Positions 14,731 to 21,402 of a stretch of 24,119 nt of DNA are shown piece after piece (the first letter of the stretch is position 1; every line of letters starts with the position of its first letter). The DNA lies in NCBI GenBank assembly GCA_038327915.1, contig JBBQLO010000010.1:1-24119 (forward strand), read 5' to 3'. The translations under genes and the position numbers were made by a program. This stretch comes from CAIXDB01 sp038327915. GTDB taxonomy: Bacteria; Patescibacteriota; Minisyncoccia; Phycocordibacterales; DATDWN01. Below the pieces are notes generated by a model. The model ran no database searches and was not told the DNA's origin. It saw only the letters and a list, made by a program, of their open reading frames with translations.

Positions 14731-14758
14731 CGAATTTTTTCAGAAGCGACAAAATCTC

Positions 14759-14881
14759 TTATCGCTTTTTAGAACCTTTGGCACGAGCAACCTGGCGCTC
14801 TCTTTTAATAGCCAAACGTTTTTTTGTCTTCTTCGAACGAGATGCCTTGTTTTTTGTGTTGACTGCAAGTCTTTTTGCCAT
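14759..14881 (-). CDS. Very basic 40-residue protein
   Basis: ATG at 14881 opens a 40-residue peptide ending in TAA at 14759. It begins MAKRLAVNTKNKASRSKKTK and ends RERQVARAKGSKKR: roughly half Lys/Arg, no acidic cluster, no hydrophobic core. This composition is that of a small ribosomal or nucleic-acid-binding protein, but I do not recognise a family. TATACT lies 6 nt upstream of the ATG and a strong terminator follows, so it is a complete transcription unit, supporting a real gene. Confidence 0.65.
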   Translation of the reverse strand: MAKRLAVNTKNKASRSKKTKKRLAIKRERQVARAKGSKKR

Positions 14882-14887
14882 AAAACA

Positions 14888-14893
14888 AGTATA
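14888..14893 (-). promoter_or_regulatory. Leaderless-type -10 box of the basic-peptide gene
   Basis: TATACT on the minus strand, 6 nt before the ATG at 14881. Confidence 0.5.
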
Positions 14894-14913
14894 CACTAGT
14901 TTAAACAAAAAAA

Positions 14914-15051
14914 CTATCTCAGAGAATCACCACTAAGTATGTAGTGTACTATCTGTGGAACCCACAGACGCTCTGTAACAATAAGCCCGAGACCCAATAC
15001 AATGAAAATAAGAAGAATTATTCGGATCACACGGACAAAAGGAAAGGTCAT
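14914..15051 (-). CDS. Small single-span membrane protein (45 residues)
   Basis: ATG at 15051 to TAG at 14914. The peptide starts MTFPFVRVIR, then a hydrophobic span IILLIFIVLGLGLIV, then a short tail TERLWVPQIVHYILSG. One membrane helix with a positively charged start is clear; function unknown. Support comes from a good promoter (TTGACT, 16 nt, TATATC, 10 nt to ATG) whose -35 lies inside the start of the divergent Nudix gene, and from tight fit with the neighbouring genes. Confidence 0.6.
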   Translation of the reverse strand: MTFPFVRVIRIILLIFIVLGLGLIVTERLWVPQIVHYILSGDSLR

Positions 15052-15060
15052 ATATATCTA

Positions 15061-15089
15061 TGATATACTGCCAGCACAATGAAAGTCAA
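15061..15089. promoter_or_regulatory. Overlapping divergent promoters (small membrane protein / Nudix)
   Basis: Plus strand: extended -10 TGATATACT (15061-15069), 9 nt before the Nudix ATG at 15079. Minus strand: TTGACT (15084-15089), 16 nt, TATATC (15062-15067), 10 nt before the ATG at 15051. The two -10 boxes share bases, so the genes would compete for polymerase. Confidence 0.6.
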
Positions 15090-15570
15090 AAAAATTCCGT
15101 TTGATGAATTTAAAACCATTTATAGCAGGGTTCCGAGACTCTGTGTCGAAGTAGTAATAATGCAAGAAAATAAACTCCTTCTTATCAAAAGAACAATCCC
15201 GCCAGCTCTTGGTAAGTGGCATACTCCTGGAGGAACAATTCTCAAGGGAGAAAACATCGCACGCGCAGTAGAAAGGGTGGCAAAGGAAGAACTCGGTATT
15301 TCCGTGCGAATCCTACAATTCCTCGGAATTATTGAGTACACCTCTTATGTAAACCATTATAGCCAAGACATTAGTCTCGCATTTCTGGTGGAAATAAAAC
15401 AGACGGCACACACAACAAAATTTGATCTTGATGGACATGCGGATGAATATGACTTTTTTAAAGAAATTCCTTCAAACACCATTGTCGAGCAAAAAAAATT
15501 CTATTCAAAAAACCTCAAACTTGCAGTATCAGAAAAAAATAGTGAAACTACATTCCGCTCGAAGATATAG
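15079..15570 (+). CDS. Nudix hydrolase with slightly degenerate box
   Basis: 163 residues. N-terminal strand LCVEVVIMQENKLLLIKRT and GKWHTPGGTI lead into the box G-TILKG-E-NIARAVE-RVAKEELGI. The metal-binding EExG glutamates are present, but the RE of the consensus reads RV. This resembles mannosyl-hydrolase-like Nudix proteins that lack part of the box, so altered catalysis is possible. A later segment (VNHYSQDISLAFLVEIK) fits the fold. The start follows an extended -10 by 9 nt. The 3' end overlaps the convergent LapA-like gene by 23 bp. Confidence 0.85.
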   Translation: MKVKKIPFDEFKTIYSRVPRLCVEVVIMQENKLLLIKRTIPPALGKWHTPGGTILKGENIARAVERVAKEELGISVRILQFLGIIEYTSYVNHYSQDISLAFLVEIKQTAHTTKFDLDGHADEYDFFKEIPSNTIVEQKKFYSKNLKLAVSEKNSETTFRSKI

Positions 15571-15931
15571 AACCATGTTCTATGTGTTCAATAGCTTCAG
15601 AAGTAGGAATATCATGTTTAGCAAATACAGTGAGTTCTTTTTGTTTTCTCAGTTCTTCCTCCAATTTTTTAGTCTCTTTTTTCAATCGTCGAAGAGTCAA
15701 AGAAGTTTGAATAGTCCCAGGCAACAAAAGCAGAAGGGTGATCAGTATCCCTGAAATAATAGAAAGAATAAGTATCATCGCCAGAGATCCTTCAATGTGC
15801 CATGAGAAAAAAGTAACCGTGACGAGTGCGACGTTTTGTAATGCAAAGACAACAGCGATACCTCCAAGAACAAGACCAAGTATAAAAAGTATGATCATAA
15901 ATTTGTGATTATTTTGAACTTCATAAGTCAT
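15548..15931 (-). CDS. LapA-like (DUF1049) inner-membrane protein
   Basis: Two hydrophobic segments near the N-terminus: MIILFILGLVLGGIAVVFALQN, with the family's conserved F-A-x-QN, and SLAMILILSIISGILITLLLLL. A cytosolic coiled-coil-like tail follows (LRRLKKETKKLEEELRKQKE), the classical LapA/DUF1049 plan. Members help assemble envelope polysaccharides in Gram-negatives; the role here is unknown. The start is uncertain: ATG 15931 lies just 4 nt after an extended -10 (TGTTATACT), probably too close, so the internal ATG at 15898 (MIILFILG) may be the real start. Confidence 0.8.
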   Translation of the reverse strand: MTYEVQNNHKFMIILFILGLVLGGIAVVFALQNVALVTVTFFSWHIEGSLAMILILSIISGILITLLLLLPGTIQTSLTLRRLKKETKKLEEELRKQKELTVFAKHDIPTSEAIEHIEHGSISSSGM

Positions 15932-16024
15932 GAAAAGTATAACACACCTCACCATTTTTTAAGACCTATGATACTATGACATCACATACATGTATCAAAA
16001 TGGATGTAATCCTATTATAAAAAT

Positions 16025-17317
16025 ATGCTCAAAGAAATTGTCGGAGAACAGCCATTTAAGCGTGCTGAGGAGTATTGGGACACACTCGGACCAGGACTCA
16101 CCACCGGAGCAGCAGATGATGACCCTTCGGGCATCGCAACATACTCACAAGCAGGCGCACAGTACGGCTTTCAACTACTCTGGCTTTCTGCCTTTACATT
16201 TCCTTTTATGGCCATGGTTCAGGAAATGTGTGCTCGAATAGGACTTGTCACCGGCCAGGGATTGGCAGCAAATATCCGAACTCACTACTCAAAACGGGTA
16301 CTGAATGTCGTCACTGTCTTGCTTTTTCTTGCTAATACACTCAACATAGCAGCCGATCTCGGTGCAATGGCCGCAAGCACCCGACTTATATTTTCGACAG
16401 TAAATTTTGAACTACTTGTTATTGCCTTTGCACTTGTCAGTCTTCTTTTGCAGATTTTTACAACCTATTCCCAATATGCGAAGTATTTAAAATACATGAC
16501 TATCGCTCTTTTTTCTTATGTCTTTACTGCTTTTGCTGTTCATCTCGATTGGGGTCAAACACTCACACATACTTTTATACCTACTATCACTTTTTCTAAA
16601 GATCAAATATTTTTGATCTGCGGAATTCTTGGAACTACTATCTCTCCATATTTATTTTTCTGGCAAACATCTCAGGAAGTGGAAGAAAAAATCATGAAAG
16701 GAGACAAAACAATAAGTGAAAGGAAAAAAGATGTCACCACTATTGATATAAAAAACATGCGAATAGACGTCTGGTCGGGGATGTTTTTTTCCAATCTTAT
16801 TATGTTTTTTATTATTGCTGCATGTGCCGCAACACTTTTTGCCCACCATATCACCAACATAACAACTGCGGATCAAGCCGCCCAAGCCCTTCGTCCGTTC
16901 GCTGGAAATTTTGCATACTTTTTATTTGCTCTCGGTATAGTCGGCACGGGACTCCTCGCTATCCCCGTCCTCGCGGGATCAACAGCGTATGCTATTTCAG
17001 AAAGCATGGGTTGGAAGCAGGGCTTGTACAGAAAACTTAAAGAAGCACAGGCATTCTACGGAGTCATTATAGTTTCTATGATTATTGGCATACTGGCCAA
17101 TCTTTTTCATCTCGACCCAATCAAAGGCCTCATCTACTCAGCTGTAGCCAACGGTCTTATTGCTCCTTTTGTTATTTTTCTTCTTGTCAAAATAAGCAGT
17201 AATAAAAAAATTATGGGCACTCACACAAACCACACACTCATCACTGTCGGTGGATGGAGTATCACCTTCATTATGATTGTCTCAGGAATAGCGGCAGTGA
17301 GTTCACTTTTCTTTTAA
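16025..17317 (+). CDS. Nramp-family metal-ion transporter, non-canonical (DPSG) subgroup
   Basis: 430 residues with about eleven hydrophobic spans in a LeuT-type fold. TM1 reads GAADDDPSGIATYSQAGAQYG, and canonical Nramp has DPGN here; TM6 reads TTISPYLFFWQTSQEV in place of the canonical MPHN segment. The Asn, Met and His that give Mn/Fe selectivity are therefore missing, as in the bacterial DPSG-type relatives and, in part, NRMT magnesium transporters. Divalent cation transport is likely but the ion is uncertain. The gene has no neighbour in operon; a TATTAT ends only a few nt before the ATG. Immediately downstream is a long structured region. Confidence 0.8.
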   Translation: MLKEIVGEQPFKRAEEYWDTLGPGLTTGAADDDPSGIATYSQAGAQYGFQLLWLSAFTFPFMAMVQEMCARIGLVTGQGLAANIRTHYSKRVLNVVTVLLFLANTLNIAADLGAMAASTRLIFSTVNFELLVIAFALVSLLLQIFTTYSQYAKYLKYMTIALFSYVFTAFAVHLDWGQTLTHTFIPTITFSKDQIFLICGILGTTISPYLFFWQTSQEVEEKIMKGDKTISERKKDVTTIDIKNMRIDVWSGMFFSNLIMFFIIAACAATLFAHHITNITTADQAAQALRPFAGNFAYFLFALGIVGTGLLAIPVLAGSTAYAISESMGWKQGLYRKLKEAQAFYGVIIVSMIIGILANLFHLDPIKGLIYSAVANGLIAPFVIFLLVKISSNKKIMGTHTNHTLITVGGWSITFIMIVSGIAAVSSLFF

Positions 17318-17344
17318 AAAAATAAAGACAAAAATACATATGAA

Positions 17345-17783
17345 AAAACCCTCACTGCGCAATTGCAATGGGGTTGTTAGAAACAAAAGAGCTGGTGGAG
17401 AGGAACGGCGACGAATGGTGTTTAAGCCGATGATCGCCGTCCTCCACCCAAAAGTTTGGTCGATGAGAAGGAAGTTCTCATTACCCATAGTGACAACTTG
17501 GAGTCACATAGCCTCTTCACTCATAGCGAGCAAGGCTGGCTATTACCTTCTCCGTGATTGCTTCCCACAACCACTCGGGGGAGAATGGAGAAACTCCCCC
17601 TCCCTAATTTTTAAATTGTCTAGCCCAAGGGTATGTCTCACGCACTGGAGACCTCCTTCTTGGGTGAAAGTCTTGCCACCTCCTCTCGATCATTTTTCTG
17701 TCAAAAACGAATATGATCGAATTATGGCCCTGCAAGCTGGCGATGGCGATGGCGAAGGGGTAAGACCTACCCCTTTTTATTTT
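17345..17783 (+). ncRNA. Candidate large structured non-coding RNA (or structured 3' UTR)
   Basis: Successive hairpins: 17394-17448 (15 bp with small bulges); 17463-17481 (ATGAGAA/TTCTCAT, loop GGAAG); 17490-17507 (GTGAC/GTCAC); 17508-17543 (ATAGCC/GGCTAT, abutting the previous stem); 17577-17600 (GGGGGAG/CTCCCCC); 17624-17664 (CCCAAG/CTTGGG enclosing GTCTC/GAGAC); 17686-17720 (TCGATCAT/ATGATCGA); and a terminator at 17755-17783. The stretch looks more GC-rich than its surroundings. A 153-codon ORF (17340-17801) overlaps it, but its frame passes through the terminator hairpin and its product resembles no family. I found no RNase P, tmRNA or SRP signatures. No clear own promoter is seen, so it may be processed from the Nramp transcript. 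5' end uncertain. Confidence 0.6.
17755..17783 (+). terminator. Rho-independent terminator ending the structured region
   Basis: AAGGGGTA (17755-17762) pairs with TACCCCTT (17768-17775) around AGACC, followed by TTTTTATTTT. No T-run on the minus strand. Confidence 0.9.
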
Positions 17784-17888
17784 GCCGATGATGCCGCTTG
17801 ATCTGAAATAAGGATAGCATGAATATAAAAATAAGTCAAGTATTTTGCTCCCTTTTCCTACTTTGATTCTCAGTGTACCAAAAAAACC

Positions 17889-18947
17889 TTATTTTGAGCC
17901 ATATTTTTTATAGTCAGCAATAATGACTTCGACTTCCCTCGCCGTTTTTGTTTCCATGAGTCGCATACGCAGTTCCTTTGCACCATCCCAGCCATTTACA
18001 TACGCTTTATAATGTTTTTTCATAATTGCAAAACTTTTATGAGGCAATAATTTTTCGTATAACTGAGTATGCTCAACCAAAACTCTTAGTCGTTCTGTGA
18101 GCGACACATCCCCACTCTGCTTTTCCCCCTTACTCAGAGTACTAAACAACCATGGGTTTCCAAAAATAGCACGTCCGAGCATAACGCCGTCACAACCAGC
18201 CTCCTCTGCCTTCTTTTCAGCATCTTGAACACTTACCACATCACCATTACCAAAAATAAGTGGTGCATCTTCTTTCGATATTTCTTTTTTATCTGCCCAC
18301 TCATTACGAATCTCTACTGCTCTTTTTATATATTCCCAGTGTGCTGGCACGAGAGACATTTCTTTGCGAGTACGAGCGTGAAGTGTAATGACCGCCGGCT
18401 CAGCGTCTAGCAACGCAGGTAACCATGTTTCCAATTCATTTTTATTGTAGCCAATACGAGTTTTGACTGACACGGGGATTTCTTTTTTACCACGAACAGT
18501 GGCTTTCAACACACCTTCTTTAGCAGCCGCAATAATTTCTTGCGCCAATTTTGGATTTTTAATAAGTGATGCTCCCCCACCTTGCTTCTCTATACTCTTA
18601 TCTGGACAACCCATATTGATATCAATGCCATCAAAACCCAAATCACACGCAAGTTCCGCGGACTTACTCATCATCTCTGGCGACCCCGTAAAAAACTGAG
18701 CGATAATGGGTCGTTCCGCTTCACTGTATGCCAAATCTTTAACAAGTGCATCATACCCACCTTTAAACAATCCATCAGCAGAAACAAATTCTGTCCACAT
18801 CACATCGGGCTTGCCATACTTGGCAATGATGCGTCGAAATGCAGGGTCAGTGACATCGGCCATCGGAGCAAGCACCACGAGTGGTCTCTGTGTTTCTCTC
18901 TGTATTTTAGAGTGTACCCTCTGTTTTAATTCGTACCAAAAATTCAT
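17889..18947 (-). CDS. dus: tRNA-dihydrouridine synthase (Dus family)
   Basis: 352 residues from the ATG at 18947. FMN-dependent reduction of uridine to dihydrouridine in tRNA. Seen: VVLAPMADVTDPAFRR at the barrel start, the catalytic-cysteine block DINMGCPDKSIEKQGGGASL, the R-x-G strand SVKTRIGYN, LHARTRKEMS (usual HxRT), FGNGDV and DGVMLGRAIFGNPWLF, all in family order. The reading frame extends to 19022 inside the neighbouring IS, adding 25 residues without homology; I reject that. TTGTGT, 17 nt, TATAGT, 9 nt then ATG makes a leaderless promoter just outside the IS boundary. Confidence 0.95.
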   Translation of the reverse strand: MNFWYELKQRVHSKIQRETQRPLVVLAPMADVTDPAFRRIIAKYGKPDVMWTEFVSADGLFKGGYDALVKDLAYSEAERPIIAQFFTGSPEMMSKSAELACDLGFDGIDINMGCPDKSIEKQGGGASLIKNPKLAQEIIAAAKEGVLKATVRGKKEIPVSVKTRIGYNKNELETWLPALLDAEPAVITLHARTRKEMSLVPAHWEYIKRAVEIRNEWADKKEISKEDAPLIFGNGDVVSVQDAEKKAEEAGCDGVMLGRAIFGNPWLFSTLSKGEKQSGDVSLTERLRVLVEHTQLYEKLLPHKSFAIMKKHYKAYVNGWDGAKELRMRLMETKTAREVEVIIADYKKYGSK

Positions 18948-18956
18948 AGTAAGTTG

Positions 18957-18985
18957 ACTATAATATATCGATTTGGTATACACAA
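18957..18985 (-). promoter_or_regulatory. Leaderless promoter of dus
   Basis: Minus strand: TTGTGT (18980-18985), 17-nt spacer, TATAGT (18957-18962), 9 nt to the ATG at 18947. It lies 16 nt from the inverted repeat of the adjacent IS, so the IS did not disrupt it. Confidence 0.6.
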
Positions 18986-19001
18986 GGATAGAGGAAGTCC
19001 G

Positions 19002-19024
19002 AAATTCTCTAGTGAACTGCAACT
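19002..19024. repeat. Left terminal inverted repeat of central IS30 element
   Basis: AAATTCTCTAG-TGAACTGCAACT; matches the reverse complement of 20038-20060 at 20 of 23 positions. Confidence 0.8.
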
Positions 19025-20028
19025 CTCGTTGCTGTTAATACCTTCAGTATATCACGTCTTTCATACTCCTCCTCAACTTCTGCCGCGCTCCGATACTGGA
19101 GCGATTTTTTGTACTTGGAATTGAGAATAAGAAAACTCTCTTGAAAGTCATGCTCAGTCACGCAGTCTAGGTTGGTTCCTTTTGGAAAGAACCATCGACG
19201 GACTAACCCAATACCACCTTCGACCAATGGTTTCTGCCATGGAGCATGGGAGTCACAGAAGTGTACGGGCATTCCGTACTCTTCGTGACCTCTGTTTTCA
19301 ATACCACGATCCATCACGAGTGCATCTGAAGGATGCTCTTTCTGTATTCTTTGCATGCTTTCAGTCATACACACCACTTCCATACTCGGTATTTTGTTTC
19401 CACTGATGAAAGTCGATCGCTGTTTGACCACGACTGCCACTGCAGTGGTGGTTTTAGCTCTCTTGGGTGACAAGAAGGTGTCTCCTTCGGAGATGTTTCC
19501 TCGATCAATGATGTCTTGAGGGATATGATGGATACTCTTCATATTCTTGATCATTGCTCGTTTCGGTTTCGTTCTCCGAGGCTTCTTTTTGTATCGCTTT
19601 GTACAGAGTAGTTGGCAGTATTGTTGTCCGAACGGAGAATACAACCACCGATATGTGGCAGAAGTAGAGATGGTCACTGTCTGTTTCTCCACCTGCATCC
19701 TTCCAGTAATGCCATCAGGTGACTGGTTACCTCTCATACCATCAACTAACTGTTTCTTAAGCTCTGGGTGAGCTTCGATCTTCATCCCTTGATACTTGGA
19801 GTTTGACCGTGCAACTCCTGCTTTGTGTTCAGCGACACGGGCACCGTATGTCCCATCCTCGAGCTTGTGCCGACGTATCTCACGAGAGACCGTGCTTTTG
19901 TGCATATTGAGTATCTTCGCTATCTCTTTTTGCTCAACTCCTGTATCCAACAGTGCTTCTAGTCGATCCCGAGTGTGAAAATCGAAATGCGAATACAATT
20001 TCTTCGAAATTTTTGTCATACAACTCAA
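19009..20028 (-). CDS. IS30-family transposase
   Basis: 339 residues, normal length, intact. N-terminal helix-turn-helix (DTGVEQKEIAKILNMHKSTVSREIRRH, about 28-55) reads the inverted repeats. A second region around NQSPDGITGRM resembles the SPEQIAGRL motif of the family. DDE core: first Asp in ISEGDTFL, second in LVMDRGIENRGHE (usual TDNGxEF), Glu in KPLVEGGIGLVRRWFFPKGT (usual NENTNGLLRxYFPKGT). The Glu neighbourhood deviates from consensus (EGGIG for ENTNG) but spacing is right, so it is probably active. Alternative start M4 at 20019. Confidence 0.93.
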   Translation of the reverse strand: MSCMTKISKKLYSHFDFHTRDRLEALLDTGVEQKEIAKILNMHKSTVSREIRRHKLEDGTYGARVAEHKAGVARSNSKYQGMKIEAHPELKKQLVDGMRGNQSPDGITGRMQVEKQTVTISTSATYRWLYSPFGQQYCQLLCTKRYKKKPRRTKPKRAMIKNMKSIHHIPQDIIDRGNISEGDTFLSPKRAKTTTAVAVVVKQRSTFISGNKIPSMEVVCMTESMQRIQKEHPSDALVMDRGIENRGHEEYGMPVHFCDSHAPWQKPLVEGGIGLVRRWFFPKGTNLDCVTEHDFQESFLILNSKYKKSLQYRSAAEVEEEYERRDILKVLTATRVAVH

Positions 20029-20037
20029 TGTTACTCC

Positions 20038-20060
20038 AGTTGCACTTCAAAAGAGAATTT
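20038..20060. repeat. Right terminal inverted repeat of central IS30 element
   Basis: Reverse complement AAATTCTCTTT-TGAAGTGCAACT; see 19002-19024. Confidence 0.8.
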
Positions 20061-20154
20061 AACAGTACTAAAATGAAGCAACAAGTGTCATTTTGTAAAC
20101 AGAAAAACTCTCATAGAAAATTTTGAAGCTGATATTTTACATGATCCTAGATCA

Positions 20155-20427
20155 TTGCGGGTCAGAATAGACAGTTCCCATTCAGGTCAAAGAATCATCG
20201 ACATCGGTTCAGTGATTCTACAAGATATAGCCGACCACCTCGCTAAATTTGAAGAACTATATTCCGGGCAACCCACCAAAAAAGACGACCTCAGAATGGC
20301 GTGGAGAACCGTCCTTAATCGACTTCAAAAAAAGCATCGTTTGAAAGTTAATAAATTAAGCACAGCTGATTTGAGTGGCTGGCAGAGTTGGGCCGCCGCA
20401 CAATGTGCGGAACGAGTCGAATCATAA
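20155..20427 (+). CDS. Unknown small protein, start uncertain, possibly 5'-truncated by the IS
   Basis: The frame is open from 20077, just after the IS boundary, to TAA... at 20427, but its only usual start is TTG at 20155 without a Shine-Dalgarno. From there it encodes 90 residues: RIDSSHSGQRIIDIGSVILQ, a helix IADHLAKFEELYSG, a basic stretch WRTVLNRLQKKHRLKVNK and a Trp-rich end SGWQSWAAAQ. I do not recognise it. A strong terminator follows at once, which argues that the 3' end belongs to a real gene. The upstream in-frame codons (ENFEADILHDPRSL) read like protein, so the native start may have been lost when the IS inserted. Confidence 0.5.
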   Translation: MRVRIDSSHSGQRIIDIGSVILQDIADHLAKFEELYSGQPTKKDDLRMAWRTVLNRLQKKHRLKVNKLSTADLSGWQSWAAAQCAERVES

Positions 20428-20436
20428 AAAAACTGG

Positions 20437-20469
20437 AGAGCTCTGAACCACGCGGTCAGGGCTCTTTTT
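20437..20469 (+). terminator. Rho-independent terminator after the truncated-looking ORF
   Basis: AGAGCTCTGA (20437-20446) pairs with TCAGGGCTCT (20456-20465), an inner ACC/GGT extends the stem, then TTTTTAT. Confidence 0.9.
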
Positions 20470-20494
20470 ATATACCATCTTATACACCATCTCT

Positions 20495-21394
20495 TTATTT
20501 CAATTTGTAAAATAACTTATTCCCATATCTCAGATCAATATAATCGACTGGCAGATCATGTGCCACGCTCGGTATAAGTGGTGGGTTATGAAGAAGTGCA
20601 TTCATATTTTTAATTGTTTTTTCTATCGGTTCCGTCATGTCGAAATAAATTTTACCTCCTCCAGAAATAACTAGGGTAAACTGTCCGTCTTTTTCAGCAA
20701 CGAGGTACTGTGGACGCAAAGAAAGATCCCGAGCAGAAGAGACGAAAAGAGAAAGGGACGTAAACTCACTACTCGAAGCAACATAGGCTCCACCAATTGG
20801 TGTCACCGAAGTTGTAGTTGTGGCGAGATCACCAAAATATTTAAAATACGCATCTCCCGAGAAAAGTGGTGCCTCGGCAAAAACGGTACCTTGATCATCG
20901 AGAAAATAACACTTTTCTTCTGAAGTTTTAGAAGAGGTTGTGGTGGATATCGGATCCAAATTATGTAAAAAAGGTGATGTGAAAGTAGGTATAGTATCGC
21001 ACCACAATGCCATCGGCTTACGTTCCGTAACAACTACAGAAAGCGTTCGAAAATTTTTAAAATGAATTGCAATATCAGCAATACGTTTGAAATGGTTTCT
21101 GAGATCAGTCTGAAGTCCGTTTCTCGGATACAGGAGTGCATTATTTTTGGGAAACAACCACAAGTATGAACCGCTTATATACGAAAGCGTTTCGGCTTCA
21201 ACATCAGCCTGAGTCACAAGTACTCCACCAGAAAGCTCGACGTGAGTTATACGTAGAAAAGTTCGATGAGATACAAAAGATATAAGAGCAATAATAGAAA
21301 GAAAAACAAAAAACAAAAGACCGATTCGAATGTAACGCTCTGTACGTTTACGTCTCACATATTCTTGCCTTCGAAAAGACGCGTTTACTGACAT
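20495..21394 (-). CDS. ftsQ: FtsQ/DivIB-type cell-division protein
   Basis: 299 residues. A charged cytosolic start (RRQEYVRRKRTERY), one membrane span (about residues 27-45, GLLFFVFLSIIALISFVS), then a POTRA-like domain: FLRITHVELSGGVLVTQADVEAE, followed by GSYLWLFPKNNALLYPR and a strand LSVVVTERKPMALWC. That order is diagnostic for FtsQ/DivIB, the divisome scaffold outside the membrane. A later YFLDDQGTVFAEAP block is the conserved start of the beta domain. Ser/Thr-rich insertions are present. It begins 8 nt after the serS stop, so the two are cotranscribed; ftsQ next to serS, away from a mur/fts cluster, is unusual. Confidence 0.85.
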   Translation of the reverse strand: MSVNASFRRQEYVRRKRTERYIRIGLLFFVFLSIIALISFVSHRTFLRITHVELSGGVLVTQADVEAETLSYISGSYLWLFPKNNALLYPRNGLQTDLRNHFKRIADIAIHFKNFRTLSVVVTERKPMALWCDTIPTFTSPFLHNLDPISTTTSSKTSEEKCYFLDDQGTVFAEAPLFSGDAYFKYFGDLATTTTSVTPIGGAYVASSSEFTSLSLFVSSARDLSLRPQYLVAEKDGQFTLVISGGGKIYFDMTEPIEKTIKNMNALLHNPPLIPSVAHDLPVDYIDLRYGNKLFYKLK

Positions 21395-21402
21395 TGATGA
21401 AA

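Larger units (their letters stand above)
19002..20060 (-). mobile_element. Complete IS30-family insertion sequence (about 1.06 kb)
   Basis: Bounded by 23-bp inverted repeats (19002-19024 and 20038-20060, 20 of 23 matching) enclosing one intact transposase. The left repeat overlaps the transposase stop codon. Size is normal for IS30. Its repeats are unlike those of the window-edge elements, so it is a different subgroup. I could not identify a clear target duplication. Confidence 0.85.

Noticed and set aside
17345..17783. tmRNA, RNase P RNA, SRP RNA or group II intron
   Set aside because: The ORF ends in ADDAA and there is a GGTGAAAGTC string, but no tRNA-like acceptor with T-loop, no RNase P CR-I/CR-V pair, no SRP helix 8 motif and no domain V were found.
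17340..17801. 153-codon ORF as a protein gene
   Set aside because: It reads straight through a canonical terminator hairpin, consists of arms of successive hairpins, and encodes an unfamiliar Pro/Arg/Trp-rich product; a structured RNA explains the region better.
18948..19022. 25-codon upstream extension of dus into the IS element
   Set aside because: It crosses the dus promoter and the IS inverted repeat; the Dus fold begins after the ATG at 18947.
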